DNA of 64,000 bases from Ceratodon purpureus (lineage: Eukaryota; Streptophyta; Bryopsida; Pseudoditrichales; Ditrichaceae): positions 64,337,877 to 64,401,876 of the forward strand of contig CM026426.1 in the NCBI GenBank assembly GCA_014871385.1. Direction: 5' to 3'. Positions 43,082 through 53,754 of the stretch are shown piece after piece. Within the stretch, counting starts at the first letter, position 1, and the number at the start of each line of letters is the position of its first letter. The translations under genes were made by a program, and so were the position numbers. Under the pieces are notes generated by a model. It searched no databases, had not been told where the DNA came from, and saw only the letters and a list, made by a program, of their open reading frames with translations.

Positions 43082-45366
43082 ATGGATGACATGATCCGGA
43101 ATGAGCTAATGTTCTTTTACAGGAACTATCCGCTTTGTAAACTAGAGGAGTCAAACCACAAGGATTGGAATATATCTAAATCGGAATTGCTTCAAAACGA
43201 GAAGGGTTTTAACGACGCCATGATCAGCAACATCCGGGCTAAGGTGTTCAATAGCAAAGTAGGATCATATTGGCTATTGGAGCGGTATAATGGCTTGACC
43301 CCAACAACTACTCCAGCTCCAAACATATTCAACAAAGCGGTTAAAGAGTATCCCAAGCTTGAGCTGGAAGATTTGTCGCAATCGGGGATGCAATTTGATG
43401 CCCGAGTCGCCTTCACTCTTGACAAGGTCAATGAAGGTACTTGTCAACAATGGACCCTTCCCCTTTGACCGCTACGTCCCTAAGAGATGTTTGTAACTTT
43501 TGGCTATAATAGAGCGGGGAACATTGTGTACATTCTACAAAAAAAGATCTAGCTTGTTGCCAAGAAGGTTTTGCGAGAGGTAGAGGAGGAGCTCTACAAG
43601 GAAGATGAAGACCAGCAACCAACCAAGGTGGCGACCGTTGTTACCACCTCCATGTGGCCTCTGCATTAGGAGTTGAATCACTTTCTTCAGGTGGAGTCCA
43701 GAGTGAAGAATAGCTCGTGGACGGTGCATACAATGGAGTACATTCTGGATCACGCCAACGGGTCTCAAAGAAGCTTGCAAATTGATTCGAGGCCCAATAT
43801 TTTAGTTTCCATTATGTATGGGACGCCAAGAGTGCCGGGGATACTTTTCGGCACTTCTTGGAAATCACTGGCTTGAAACGGTCGTTGCCGCTAGTTTGGA
43901 ACAAAGCAGCTATGAAGACTGTAGAGGATTGGGCTGACAAGGGGAACTACCACGCAAGCTACTCGTGCCTCTTGTCACTTTTGGAGCCAACAACAAAGTT
44001 ACTAGACGTCATGGTGATCAAAGTCTAGGGAGGTGGAAATGTTACCGCTATCGCTCCAGTAAGTCAACGTTCTCTTCTTCTCTTATGTAGTTATTGTTCT
44101 CTCTTTCATCGTGAGCGGACAACCGACGTTCACTACATCCGACCTCTGTCTACTCTCCATAGTTACGATGACCTTTCCATCTTGTGCTTCTACAGGGAAA
44201 CCAAGCAACCGTAGTTGATATTGTGCGGAGTGAGGAAGAGAAGTATGACGCACACTGCCGGGTGAGGAGCATGACCATCATTCCGGACAAGTACAGCGTA
44301 CCAATGGAGAATTGACTCCTGGGTACCCAAGATGAAGCCGGCCCTTTGGTCCACTCCACTGCTAGGACAATTGGAGCGACTCTCACACCAGCTGACCTAG
44401 GTGTAAATGCGGAAGAAGACTATTTGATTGGGAAGTGCAAAGCTCTCGGTGCTAGGAAGTTTGCTGGAGTTCCGGTGAGGTTAGAAGATTCTAGTACAGA
44501 GGATAAGGAGCCAAGGAACTTGGACAAAGATGTAATTGACAATGAGGTTTACGTCGAGACGGGAGAAGCTACGGCCCGGGACGTCGACGAGGATGAGGTG
44601 GACTACAAACCGCATGAACTAGATGACGCAGTGGAAATATCTCAAGATGCGAATCCATGTTTCAAAAAACGTCCTGGGTTGCAAGTTGAGGAGAAGCAAT
44701 AGAGGAAATTGGGTTGGTTGGCTCTTTATCCGTTGTATATGAGCCCAAAACTACATCAGTAGAACCTCAAGTTCAGGTAGACCACTTGAGGCCCGCAACA
44801 ACAATGTAGCTACCGCTTATATTGAGCCCGAACAGGAGGAAGTTTTCCGAGTTGTACCTCCCTAGAAGCAAGTAGTTAGCATTGAGGGCTAGGGGCCTGG
44901 GGCACTTGTCGGAGGTCCGCGGACAGGCCAGGAGCAATATTCATCTAATCCATCCAGCAAGAGCAAGGGCGCGTTGAAGATTTCATTTGTATCGGAAAGT
45001 GTCAAGGGCGTACCTCGGCGGATTGGGCCAGCTGAGAACCATGACCCGAAAATTCGCTCCGGGAAGAGAAGTAAGGTCGCAAGTCCGTTGTAGACCACTT
45101 CTCTTTAGAGCAACCTTTTAACCTAGCTTGCACGGAGGCAGGAAGGAGAAGAGTCTTCTAGGAGGAAGAAACAGAAAGCTTCCTCTAAGAAGGTTTCCTC
45201 AAGAAGGGCACATCTCAGAAGGCGCCCATGAGCCCAACTCACGGTGACGCTCCTGAGGTCGAACTATCGCCTCAAGTAAAATTCTCTAAAGGTCCTAAGT
45301 TTAAGAAGATCAAAGGATGTTGGTTTACTAGGCGGTGGCCCCAACCATCTTTTAGGAGCCTGTACT
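43082..45366 (+). pseudogene. Unrecognised multi-part gene, broken
   Basis: Begins MDDMIRNELMFFYRNYPL (ATG at 43082) and continues in mixed frames: FNSKVGSYWLLERYNGLTP, FDARVAFTLDKVNEG, RAGNIVYILQKKI, KKVLREVEEELYKE, HFLQVESRVKNSSWTVHTME, YILDHANGSQRSLQIDSRP, a frameshift near 43810, IWNKAAMKT-type sequence near 43900, then GGGNVTAIAP at about 44032-44058 and a probable donor. From 44190 there is a second exon with NQATVVDIVRSEEEKYDAHC, TARTIGATLTPADLGVNAEE and a long acidic tail, ending with basic KIRSGKRSKV near 45065. TAG stops near 43550, 43668, 44026, 44700, 44862 and 44890. No domain was recognised. Charged tails suggest a nuclear protein. I think it belongs to a repeated family in this genome, but that is recollection. 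Confidence 0.45.
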
Positions 45367-45693
45367 GAAATCTAGTTAAGGATGCAGCCACTAAGTTTAT
45401 GTTAGATGTATCAAACCATATTTAAATAAACCGTGGGTATATGCCCATGTCTATGCTTTCCTTTTTTCATTGTTCATTAGATGTCGATTGTCCGCCGATT
45501 ATCGTCCTAACTGTCACGTTTGTGGTCGATGTATGCTTATACTAAAGAGTCCGTGTATAAGAAAGTCCTAGGTAAATCTTGCAAAAGCTTATCTCGTGCA
45601 AGTCAGGAGTAGTGTCTTCCGTATGTAGGTGCAGATCACGTTGCCCAAGGACATGCTAGTATCCAAGTATCTAAACTAGTGTTGAAGTATTTT

Positions 45694-46335
45694 TTGGTAC
45701 CGGATATTAATGGCTTGCTATTAGTTTAGGAGAAGCAGGGGAATCAGGGGAACACTAGGATGAGACCGAGTTTAGAAAAGTTCTTAGAGTTCTGCCTCAA
45801 CAATTTTGAGATGGTGTTCTGGGGCTGCATTCAGGCTCGAAAGTTTGAAATCCTCTGGACAGCCTTGAAGCAACGTGGTCCTCGTTTAGCTGAAGTGCTC
45901 TACAAGTTCAACAAGACTTATTGCGAGATCTGCGTATATTAGAACTAGAAGCAATATTTATTGAAGAGACTCTAGACCCTCTTTGAGCTTGATGACAGGT
46001 TGAAAGGGACCTGGGCTTCTTCAATTAACACTCTTTTGGTCAATGATTCCCCATATAAAAATGTCGCAAATAGTCCATGCATCGCTGTGCACCCTACACC
46101 ATATTCTTTTTATCCGAAGGAATCAAAGATTAAGGGAAACTACTTGGTCAGAGAATTGATGCCCTCGCTAGTACGGTTGAAAGCCTTTGGACTCCATGTG
46201 CCCAACTACTATCATATACACTCACAATTTGGTCAGCATCAATTAGTAGAAGGGGACGAAGACTGTCAGCGCTTCTCTGATTATAACACTTGTAATAAAC
46301 GTTCTAAAAGTAGGACTGTTGAATCTAGGCGCTAG
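45694..46335 (+). pseudogene. FCP1/NIF-like HAD phosphatase fragment 1
   Basis: One frame over 214 codons. LVPDINGLLLV matches the HAD motif I region with the nucleophile Asp present and the second Asp replaced by Asn. RPSLEKFLEFCLNNFEMVFWG matches the R-P-x-x-x-x-F-L-x-x-C block, and SINTLLVNDSPYKNVANSP the motif III/IV region (usually LLVDDSP). Four in-frame stops, at 45727, 45940, 45946 and 45973, are all TAG, and there is no frameshift. The C-terminal third is Lys/Arg-rich. The family in plants dephosphorylates the Pol II CTD or acts in mitochondrial import; this copy is probably not functional. Confidence 0.6.
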
Positions 46336-46524
46336 AGAATGTAAATGTGACAGTCGGCGACTCGCTGATGGGCTCTTCAATGATGTAGAACTATACAATA
46401 AATAAAGTCTTCCTGTTTTAACCATAATATTTGTAATCGCTCCTTGAGACTGTATATTTTGTCCTGGATGTTCTATGGTATTCGTTCTTGTACACCACAG
46501 TCTGTATTACTAGTACGCATATGA

Positions 46525-46892
46525 TTGGACACCCATGTTTACTTTGAATTTATGTTCATTGTTCAAGAGTCATTGGCGGATGATGCCTTACTTCAAGCGA
46601 TGTGGCCACCCTCCATATTTGGTACGCTTTTGAAGCAGAATCCAACATCTCGTGATGGTGATGTTCACAAAGATGAATATTTGGCAGCGCTTGGCAATAA
46701 TATAAGTGATGGAGAATTCAACAACGTCTCTTGAGTCGGCGATGCGCCGACAATGTCTTCAACTCATAACTCCGTAGTGTGTGCTGTAGCTTCTTTCAAT
46801 TTTGTCGATACCAACATTGGGATTCACAGTAACATTTCTCCACATGATAATGCCGTCAGCATTAGCACTGAAATTATCGCGCATAATATTCA
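46525..46892 (+). other. Open frames before HAD fragment 2
   Basis: A plus-strand frame (FIVQESLADDALLQAMWPP, then a TGA at 46732 and SVVCAVASFNFVDTN) runs into the second HAD fragment and may be its upstream exon. No domain was recognised. A 7-bp hairpin, GTCGGCG-atg-CGCCGAC, sits at 46735-46751. Confidence 0.25.
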
Positions 46893-47359
46893 GGTACCTC
46901 TTCTACAATACTACTTTGTCCTAAAGATTAAGGGACTGCTCATAGCGAAGCACCATGGGAATATCGATATAGATATGAAGACACAGCTTTTATTGCCGGG
47001 GTAGAGCAGGACTTCTTGAATTTCTAGAGTTCTGCACGGCAAATATTGAGGCCGTCTACTGGTCCACGACAAATGAAAAGAATCTTAAGCGTGACTACGA
47101 GAAGCTTTTAGCAAGTTAACCTTTGCTCAAACACAATTACAAACGCCTCAGTGCATGCAGGTGTGATATTTCAACCTCAATAAGTCCCACGGAGAAGCAA
47201 GAAACCATTTTGAAACGCTTGAATAGACTTTTCTGCGACACTAGGCTATTGGGTGGAACAGATGCTAGTGTTTGGAACACCCTCCTCGTAGATGACCAGC
47301 CTTATGGAAATGTCCTTAATAATCCATTCAATGTTGTCCATCCTACTACTTTCTTTTGA
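46893..47359 (+). pseudogene. FCP1/NIF-like HAD phosphatase fragment 2
   Basis: YYFVLKIKGLLIAKH corresponds to the motif I strand, but the catalytic Asp is Lys. After a TAG and a frameshift near 47010 come LEFLEFCTANIEAVYWSTTN and NLKRDYEKLLAS, a TAA at about 47117, and VWNTLLVDDQPYGNVLNNP, which keeps the LLVDD motif. It is homologous to fragment 1 upstream. It ends at a TGA at 47357-47359. Confidence 0.55.
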
Positions 47360-48062
47360 AACTCTGAGAAGCCTTTATTATCTTCTCCTTCTTCCGTTCC
47401 ATATTAGACTAGGGTACTAACACCCTTCCTTGTAGGACTTAATTAGTCTCGATTGAATGTCCAGGAGTATTGCTGTAGGAATTCTTGAGTTGATAAGCCA
47501 CGCGTCCTACCTCGTTCTAGCGAACACCAAAAGTTTAGAGAGGTTATTCCTTCTCACACTAGCGTGATTAACGTGCCAAGGGATCCCGGAACTTGGCATG
47601 TAAATTTACCATGTCCTGCTGCATCCCCGACTTGTTCGACCGCCAGCATTTGCCGACTGTTTACGGTGTCTATTAACTTTGCTAGGTTTTTATGAACTCA
47701 CATTAAACACTGCATATTTATGCTAAGAACGCTAGGAACCATTCCGATTCCACACATCCCTACTCCACACATCTGTATCCAATGCTTCTTTATATCTTTT
47801 GTTTTCTATAGACCTATACATGAGGTTCTCCTTCTTGCAAATTTTCTTCTGTTGTTGCTCTTATATTTCCAATTGCCGGCAGTTCGCCGACAACTTTTAA
47901 TATAGTCCATCACATCATATACTTTCACCTAATCATTAATTTCCGCCACTATATGCACTTCATATTCTTTATTGCACATCCTTTTATTTCAAATGCTTTA
48001 AAGGTCCACCCAATTCTATCAAGCGATGTGTTGTCCTATGCAATAGTGGCCATCATTGCCAT
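47360..48062. other. No gene seen
   Basis: Short weak frames only. Possibly degraded exons between HAD fragments 2 and 3; GCCGAC strings recur at about 47653 and 47892. Confidence 0.25.
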
Positions 48063-48335
48063 GTGGATCACAGTATTCCTACCTTGCCATGCAATTTGCA
48101 TCGGAATGTTGTGCAAGGCCCAGGTATGAAAAAACTATTTGACATGCTTTTCTTGCATTTTCATGTCGGTATGTGGTCGAAGATGCCAATGGGAAAACTA
48201 AAGCCTCTACGTTCATATATACTTCCGCCCAGTGTCATGGAGAGGTTGTCCTTCGTCTACATCAGAGGTGACCTCGTCGACGCGAAGGAGTTCCCCAAGA
48301 GTTATAATACGTTAGGTTCAATCTGCTCCAAGGTA
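48063..48335 (+). pseudogene. FCP1/NIF-like HAD phosphatase fragment 3
   Basis: PGMKKLFDMLFLHFHVGMWSK corresponds to the R-P-x-x-x-x-F-D-x-x-F-x-H-F-x-V-x-x-W-S block of the family, followed by LRSYILPPSVMERLSFVYI. Only the middle of the domain is present; motif I and the LLVDDSP region are missing. The frame ends at the TAG 48336-48338, inside the 39-bp sequence shared with gag2, so the 3' part may have been replaced by element sequence. Confidence 0.45.
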
Positions 48336-48368
48336 TAGTCTCAAAACGCTTGCAAACTAGATCATGTG
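48330..48368 (+). repeat. 39-bp sequence shared with 38640-38678
   Basis: AAGGTATAGTCTCAAAAC and the following AAACTAGATCATGTG match the gag2 3' end with about four mismatches. Here it directly follows HAD fragment 3. Downstream the two loci diverge. Confidence 0.6.
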
Positions 48369-49143
48369 GGGTGTTGGCAAGCTACACCGGGTACACTTTG
48401 GGCAAATTTCAGAAGTACTTCTCTTGTACATTTTTTCCCATTTGTAGGTATTGTACTTTTTCTGGATAATCCGGGCCGTCCATATTGTCGCAGCGAGCAA
48501 CCGGTGCCCAATCTCAGATCGACCAATAAAGAATCAATTGACCGGTGGTTGTAGGTGCTTGGATTGGGTGGTACCTACTGTTGCCGGTAGTCTTCGTCTC
48601 GCACATCCAACGTCCCCCTGGTCTCGTTGGAATTCTCCGGTTAGACTCTTTGGTGTTTGTTGGTCTCGGTGGTGTTTGTTTTGTCTCGTTGGTGTTGTGC
48701 GTTTCCATCATACCTAAGGCTTCGGAGCATAGAGAGGAGTATTTGTATTCTTTGTTCTTGCGGAAATCCAGATAGAGGGTTAGAGGTTTAGGGTGAGATA
48801 GAAAGATAGAGAGTTAGAGGGTTAGAGGGTATGAGGTTGTGTGAGATACTTGTGTCGAGCAACCGGGTTCACTTTGTTGTTGGAGTTTTCGAGTATTGTG
48901 ATATCGCTTACGGTGTTGGAGTGATGGAAAATAGCATTGTTTTTGGGGATTGAGCATATGGGAGATGGGGATTGAGGGTTTCTGGTTTAAGGTGTTTAGT
49001 ATGTGTTGCGCTTAGGGTTCAGTTTGTCGCGAGTACTTAGGATATGTTTAGGGTGTTGGTCTAGGGTTTCATGTTGGCTTGCTGTTTTCAGAGTATCGCT
49101 CAATAGGTTTACGTTGCAGATCAGTTTGTTTAGGGTGTCCGCA
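48369..49143. other. Upstream region of the SUVR-like gene
   Basis: Holds a GT-rich patch at 48650-48710 (GGTGTTTGTTGGTCTCGGTG type) and a GAGTTAGAGGGTTAGAGGG patch near 48812-48830. No clear TATA box. The frame of the next gene is open upstream to 49003, but its first natural ATG is at 49144. Confidence 0.3.
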
Positions 49144-52100
49144 ATGTCGAAGAGGTCCAAGTCCGGGGGGGGAGACGGAGTGAGAACTAGTTCTCGGGAT
49201 GGACGGATTAATTCCAAAGGGAATGTGGGATCTGGGTTGGGAATGAAGGTCGGGAAAGCTAAGTCTGGGGGTAGTGAGGTTGTTGGGGTTTCTGTGAAGG
49301 AGGAGGAGCGCTTCTTGAACATCAAAGATCTTCAGGAGTTGATAGCGATTCTGAAGTCCCCCCCGGATTTGTTAACATGGGAGGACTTCCGCGACTGATA
49401 CAATCTAGAGTATAGCCCTAACTCTATCAACCCGCATTGATGTCGGAAAGATAAGGACATCTCCGACAAGACGATGCAGGAGTTAGGTTTTAGAGCGAAG
49501 GGAGTTAAGGGTCGCGGCGGATACTTTTGGTCCGATTGCAAGATTCGGGAGATCGTCAACCGCATCAGGTACCTGCATCCAATTGTGTACCAGCACAGAC
49601 CAGAGGAGATTCCTCGATGCGTGACGAAGCAGTTTGCAGTAGGTGTCGTGTTGGAGTACCAACAGAATTCAGTGAATTGGGCGTTGTATGGTCAAGAGAC
49701 AAACAACTCCCAGCGAAGAAAGTATGAGCAGGACCTTTCTAAGCTGCAATTCGCTATCAACACAGGGGCCAGGGTGACAAAGCGCACTTGGAGGAGCTTG
49801 AAGGTCAATGCCGCGGTCAAGCTGGAGCCGGGTGTTGGGGTGGAAGACGCAACGCCAACAAAGGTAAGTATCCTAACTCGACCAAGTTTAATTGTATGTT
49901 TTATTTGATTAGAGTTGTTTATGTAATTAGATTAGTGATATTCTGAAATGTTTGTTGTTTGTGTCATTTGATTACTGTTATTCTGAAATGCTTGTTTGTA
50001 GACTGTTAGAGTAAAGAATACACTATATAGAATTTATAATGAAAAAATTGAAGGGTTTCCTGTCGTACGTGGTCAGTGCTTTTAGACTTAGCATTGTAAG
50101 TCCAATCCTAGAGCACTGTATTGTTTTGTGATATACTTCTTGTTATCTTAAGGTATAGTATCGTTGCGTTCACTTAAACTCTAGGTGCAATAGATCTGAA
50201 AGCGTTGTTTGAAGTTAACTATATGTTATTGTCTGTTGCCTATGTTGTTGTAGAGGAGATCTGTTCCGCCACCGAACAGTACGCATACGACTTGGAAGGT
50301 GGGAACGAAGGGAGTTCTGGCCAACCACTCGGTGAAGGTAGAAGAACAGACTATAGCATCGATGTCCAAACTGGAGTACTTCCAGACAATGCATACGATT
50401 CTCTTGATGGAAATTGAGGGATTGAAGATGGACGAGGAGGTGGCGCTGAAGGCTAAGGAATCAGCAGCGCAAGACAAGCAACTAGCGCTATTGATGGTGG
50501 AATCCTACGAGGCTAACTTGGCTCAACTTCAGAGCAGTGACGTGGAGCATCCGGGAAATGAAGGAAAGTGGAATGTGCTTGTGAGATCCTGGAGGACCAA
50601 AAGCGAGCCCTAGCGAGGAAGGAGTCCGAGGCGATGGAGAAGGACTTAGGAGCTGCAGAGTGTCGGCGCCTAAGAGAGCACAAGATTCGGATGTGCAAAG
50701 GGGTGAAGGTCGAAATTGAGCGCATTAAGTATGGAAGAGACACTGCCAGTCTCAACCCAGTTCCCCTCGTGTACCTTGACAGTGCCTTTGGAGAGGACCA
50801 CTCTCCCGAACGCAGGTTTCTAAAAATCACTAAGTGTGCTCTTTGTGGTTTTAACTTCCCCAAGAGTGACATTGTGATTGCATCTTGTAAGCACATGTAT
50901 CACCCTTTCTGCGCAAAGGTTACTTACGAAAGTGGTTTCAAGTGTGCCGCGGCGAACTGTAGTGACAAACTAGTAGATCCAGACTGGCATCGTAGCTTTG
51001 GGTGGGGAGGTCCAAGGAGTGTTGTCGATGAAGATGTAGCTGCCCAGATGAGTATGTTTGACGAGGAGGTGGGGCGTTTACTTTCGGAACGAGCTGAACA
51101 AGCACGTCGTCGATGTCCCAACACAGGTGAGTACATATTAGAACTTAATATCTGATTTCAATGTGTCTTGTTGTTTCGTGAAACTCCCGAAAAGACTTCA
51201 GCTGCTTCGAGATGTTGAGCTTAGTATACTTTTTGTAGTTTTTGTATTAGCAGGATTAGCATAGATGTACTACATACTGAACTTGGTATTTTTTGGTCCA
51301 ACCGAGAGTCGCTAACCATCACTACTTGTGTTGCAGAGGCTCAAGGAAGAATACATTCCCCTCTATTGTTTATACTTTTTGTAACCGGAGTCGTTATCTG
51401 TTTCAATGTTTTGTTCACTTATTGTATTCTTTCGATATTATGTGTACTTTCATGTACTTGTTGGTCTTTTCACGTTGTTGCTGTACATTGAATACTTCTA
51501 CTAAATGTAAATTTTTGTTTACACATTGTCGATGTTGTACATTGTGTATTTACTTACATATCCTAGCCAGACCCGTTGTAGTACTTATAGTAGAAAAGAT
51601 TTTTGCTAGTACTAAACTCATAGCCTACTTAGGCCATTCGGTACTAAAAGTACTTAAGTCGTTCAATAGTATTAGTACTTCAGTCGTTCAGTAGTTTTAC
51701 TAGTTGTACTTAGGTAGTAATAGTACTTCGGTCGTTTCTGAACTAATAGTACTTACGTCGCATAATAGTACTATTATGTACTCAAAAGTACAATGTACGA
51801 GGTTATAGTAGGCAACCATCGAGGTTTAATTCATAATAATGTACTGTTAGAATTTTTTGAAATAGTAGAAGTACCTATGATATAGTGATCTAATTCAAAA
51901 CAGCTTGTTAATTCAGATTATTGCAGAATCGTCATTGAAGCCTGTGTCTACCCTTTCTCACGGGCTTGGGAGTTTCGGTGAGCAAAGTCAAGCAGTTTGC
52001 TCAACTCGGTTACGGGACTCAACTGCTGGTGAAACATTCACTAGCAGCCTTATGCATATCAGAGGGGAGGAAAATCTGAAGACTGTGGTGGACAGTCCAC

Positions 52101-53511
52101 AAAAGGCGAAAACCGCTGCCACAAGGTCTGACACATCTATTGGGAGAGCAGATGGAAGGAAGCGTTCGCCCCACGTGCAGCTACATCCCGAGAAGGTTTA
52201 CGAGTGTCTTGTGGAAGATTTGCGAGGGAAGTCAAGGGTGTGGGAGCCCGAGTTGATAGAATCCTCGGACGAGGAAGACTCTGAAGAAGAAGGTATGTTT
52301 ATCGACCTCTCTGTTTGATTTCCGGTAGTATATAGTCTTGATTGTACATAGGTCGTTCGAAGTGACTGTTTATATTTTGGACAATTCATGACCCTGCTCG
52401 GCGACGATGATCGATGAATTGCGACGGTGGATTTGTTGCAGATAATGCTCCCGATTTTAAATCAAGCTCCGGGACTACAGCTAGTGGCACTGGTAGCGAG
52501 AGCAACAAGGACACTGAGGATGAAGGAGACGAGGGGAACAGTGGCCAATGTCGCAAAACAGACGAGGAAGTAGAAGAAGAAGGTAAGGAGGAGAACACTG
52601 GAAAGCTAGAGGTGGAGAAGAGGTTTAGGGAAGGGGGTTTAACTATTAAACCCATTCAGAGGGAGATATCTCAGGACGTAGGGGTCGTGGAAATACCACG
52701 TGTGACTGTGCCCACATCAGTTGTAGAAGGAGTAGGGGGGGCGGGATGTGAGGGAGTTAGAGAGCCGGTAGGAGAAAAGAGGGAGAGTTATATGGAGTTA
52801 GATAGCGAAGTGGAAGGAGAAGGGTAGAGCAAGGGGAAGGCAGGAGGGGGCGGTGAGGTAGTGAAGCTACCGGGCATAGAGGAGGGATTAGATGAGGGCC
52901 AGGAGGTGGAGCTCGAACAGGAAAGCATGGAGATATGGGGCAAGCCATGGTCAGCGCTTGTCCAGTCGAACATGGCCACGGAGACAACTGCCGACCAGGT
53001 TAAGGACTGCCCCATACAAGGGAAGCCACTGACTCCCGAGAGTCAGCATAAGTCTGGAAGGCTTGAAGGAATGTCAAAAACAAACGGATCAGAGGAAGAC
53101 GTGGAGGCCACAGCAGTCGAAGTCCCCTCTGAGGTTAAGCAATTGAGGGGGAAGAGGAAGTCGGAGGAGGGACGGAGGCTCCAAGAGGAGCTGGAAGGTC
53201 AGAACATGGTCAGAGGAGTTGATATGGAGCAAGGGCCAGCTCAGAGGACACGGGCTAGCAGAAAATCCTTAGATGCTTTAGATAACCCACACAGAGGAGA
53301 AGGTGAAGATATGGCAACCCAGCGGAAGTCCAAGACGCGGAAGCAGAAGAAGGATAGTGCGGTGGAGAAGGGTGGGCAGAAGAAATCAAGTAAAAGGAAG
53401 CACAAAGAGACCCCTACTAGTCGAAGCTGCCCCGAAGTTCTAAGTCCCGGAGGCAACCCTAGTGGAAAGAAGTTGAAACCGGTGAATATTGTGTTGGCGT
53501 CCTCTGACTAA
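49144..53511 (+). pseudogene. SUVR-like gene, N-terminal exons: coiled coil, RING-like finger, charged region
   Basis: Exons inferred with matching phases: 49144-49863, 50254-51126, 51927-52292, 52442 to about 53478 or the TAA at 53509. Exon 1: MSKRSKSGGG, then FLNIKDLQELIAILKSPPD, with two TGA (49396 and 49438) and LQFAINTGARVTKRTW. Exon 2: a long coiled coil (KLEYFQTMHTILLMEIEGLK) with a frameshift near 50560, then a RING-like cysteine set (CALCGFNFP, CKHMYHPFC, CAAANC) and WHRSFGWGG. Exon 3 ends SSDEEDSEEE. Exon 4 is acidic, then basic (KSKTRKQKK, KKSSKRKHKE) and has a TAG at 52825. A GT donor at 53479 is in phase with the pre-SET exon at 53755, so this is probably the N-terminal half of the methyltransferase gene. 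The alternative is a separate gene ending at 53511. Confidence 0.5.
51649..51772 (+). repeat. Four intronic AGTACTT-N-N-GTCG units
   Basis: Units start at 51649, 51674, 51722 and 51748 (AGTACTTAAGTCGTTCAATA and variants), about 25 bases each, in the intron 51127-51926. Additional GTACT strings are scattered from 51580 to 51800. Confidence 0.6.
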
Positions 53512-53754
53512 CTGCTGTTCTAGGATTATGTAGGGTCGTATAGGATTGTGTAGGCAGTTTAGAGTGTGGCAAAAAAACATTGCACACTCTATTTTGTATC
53601 GTGAGAGGTATATACGTAGGCTCCTTTGGGTCTATGGCATCGTACTATTATAGAATACATTTTTGTATGTATTCCATTACTTGGAAAAAAGATCTGGGGT
53701 CGCACACAAGCCTCCCATTTGCATTGCTGATTTCACTTGCCTTGTCAAAAACAG

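Noticed and set aside
48800-49060. Telomere-like repeats
   Set aside because: GTTAGAGGG and TTTAGGG strings occur, but there is no array of a plant telomere unit, only a short degenerate patch.
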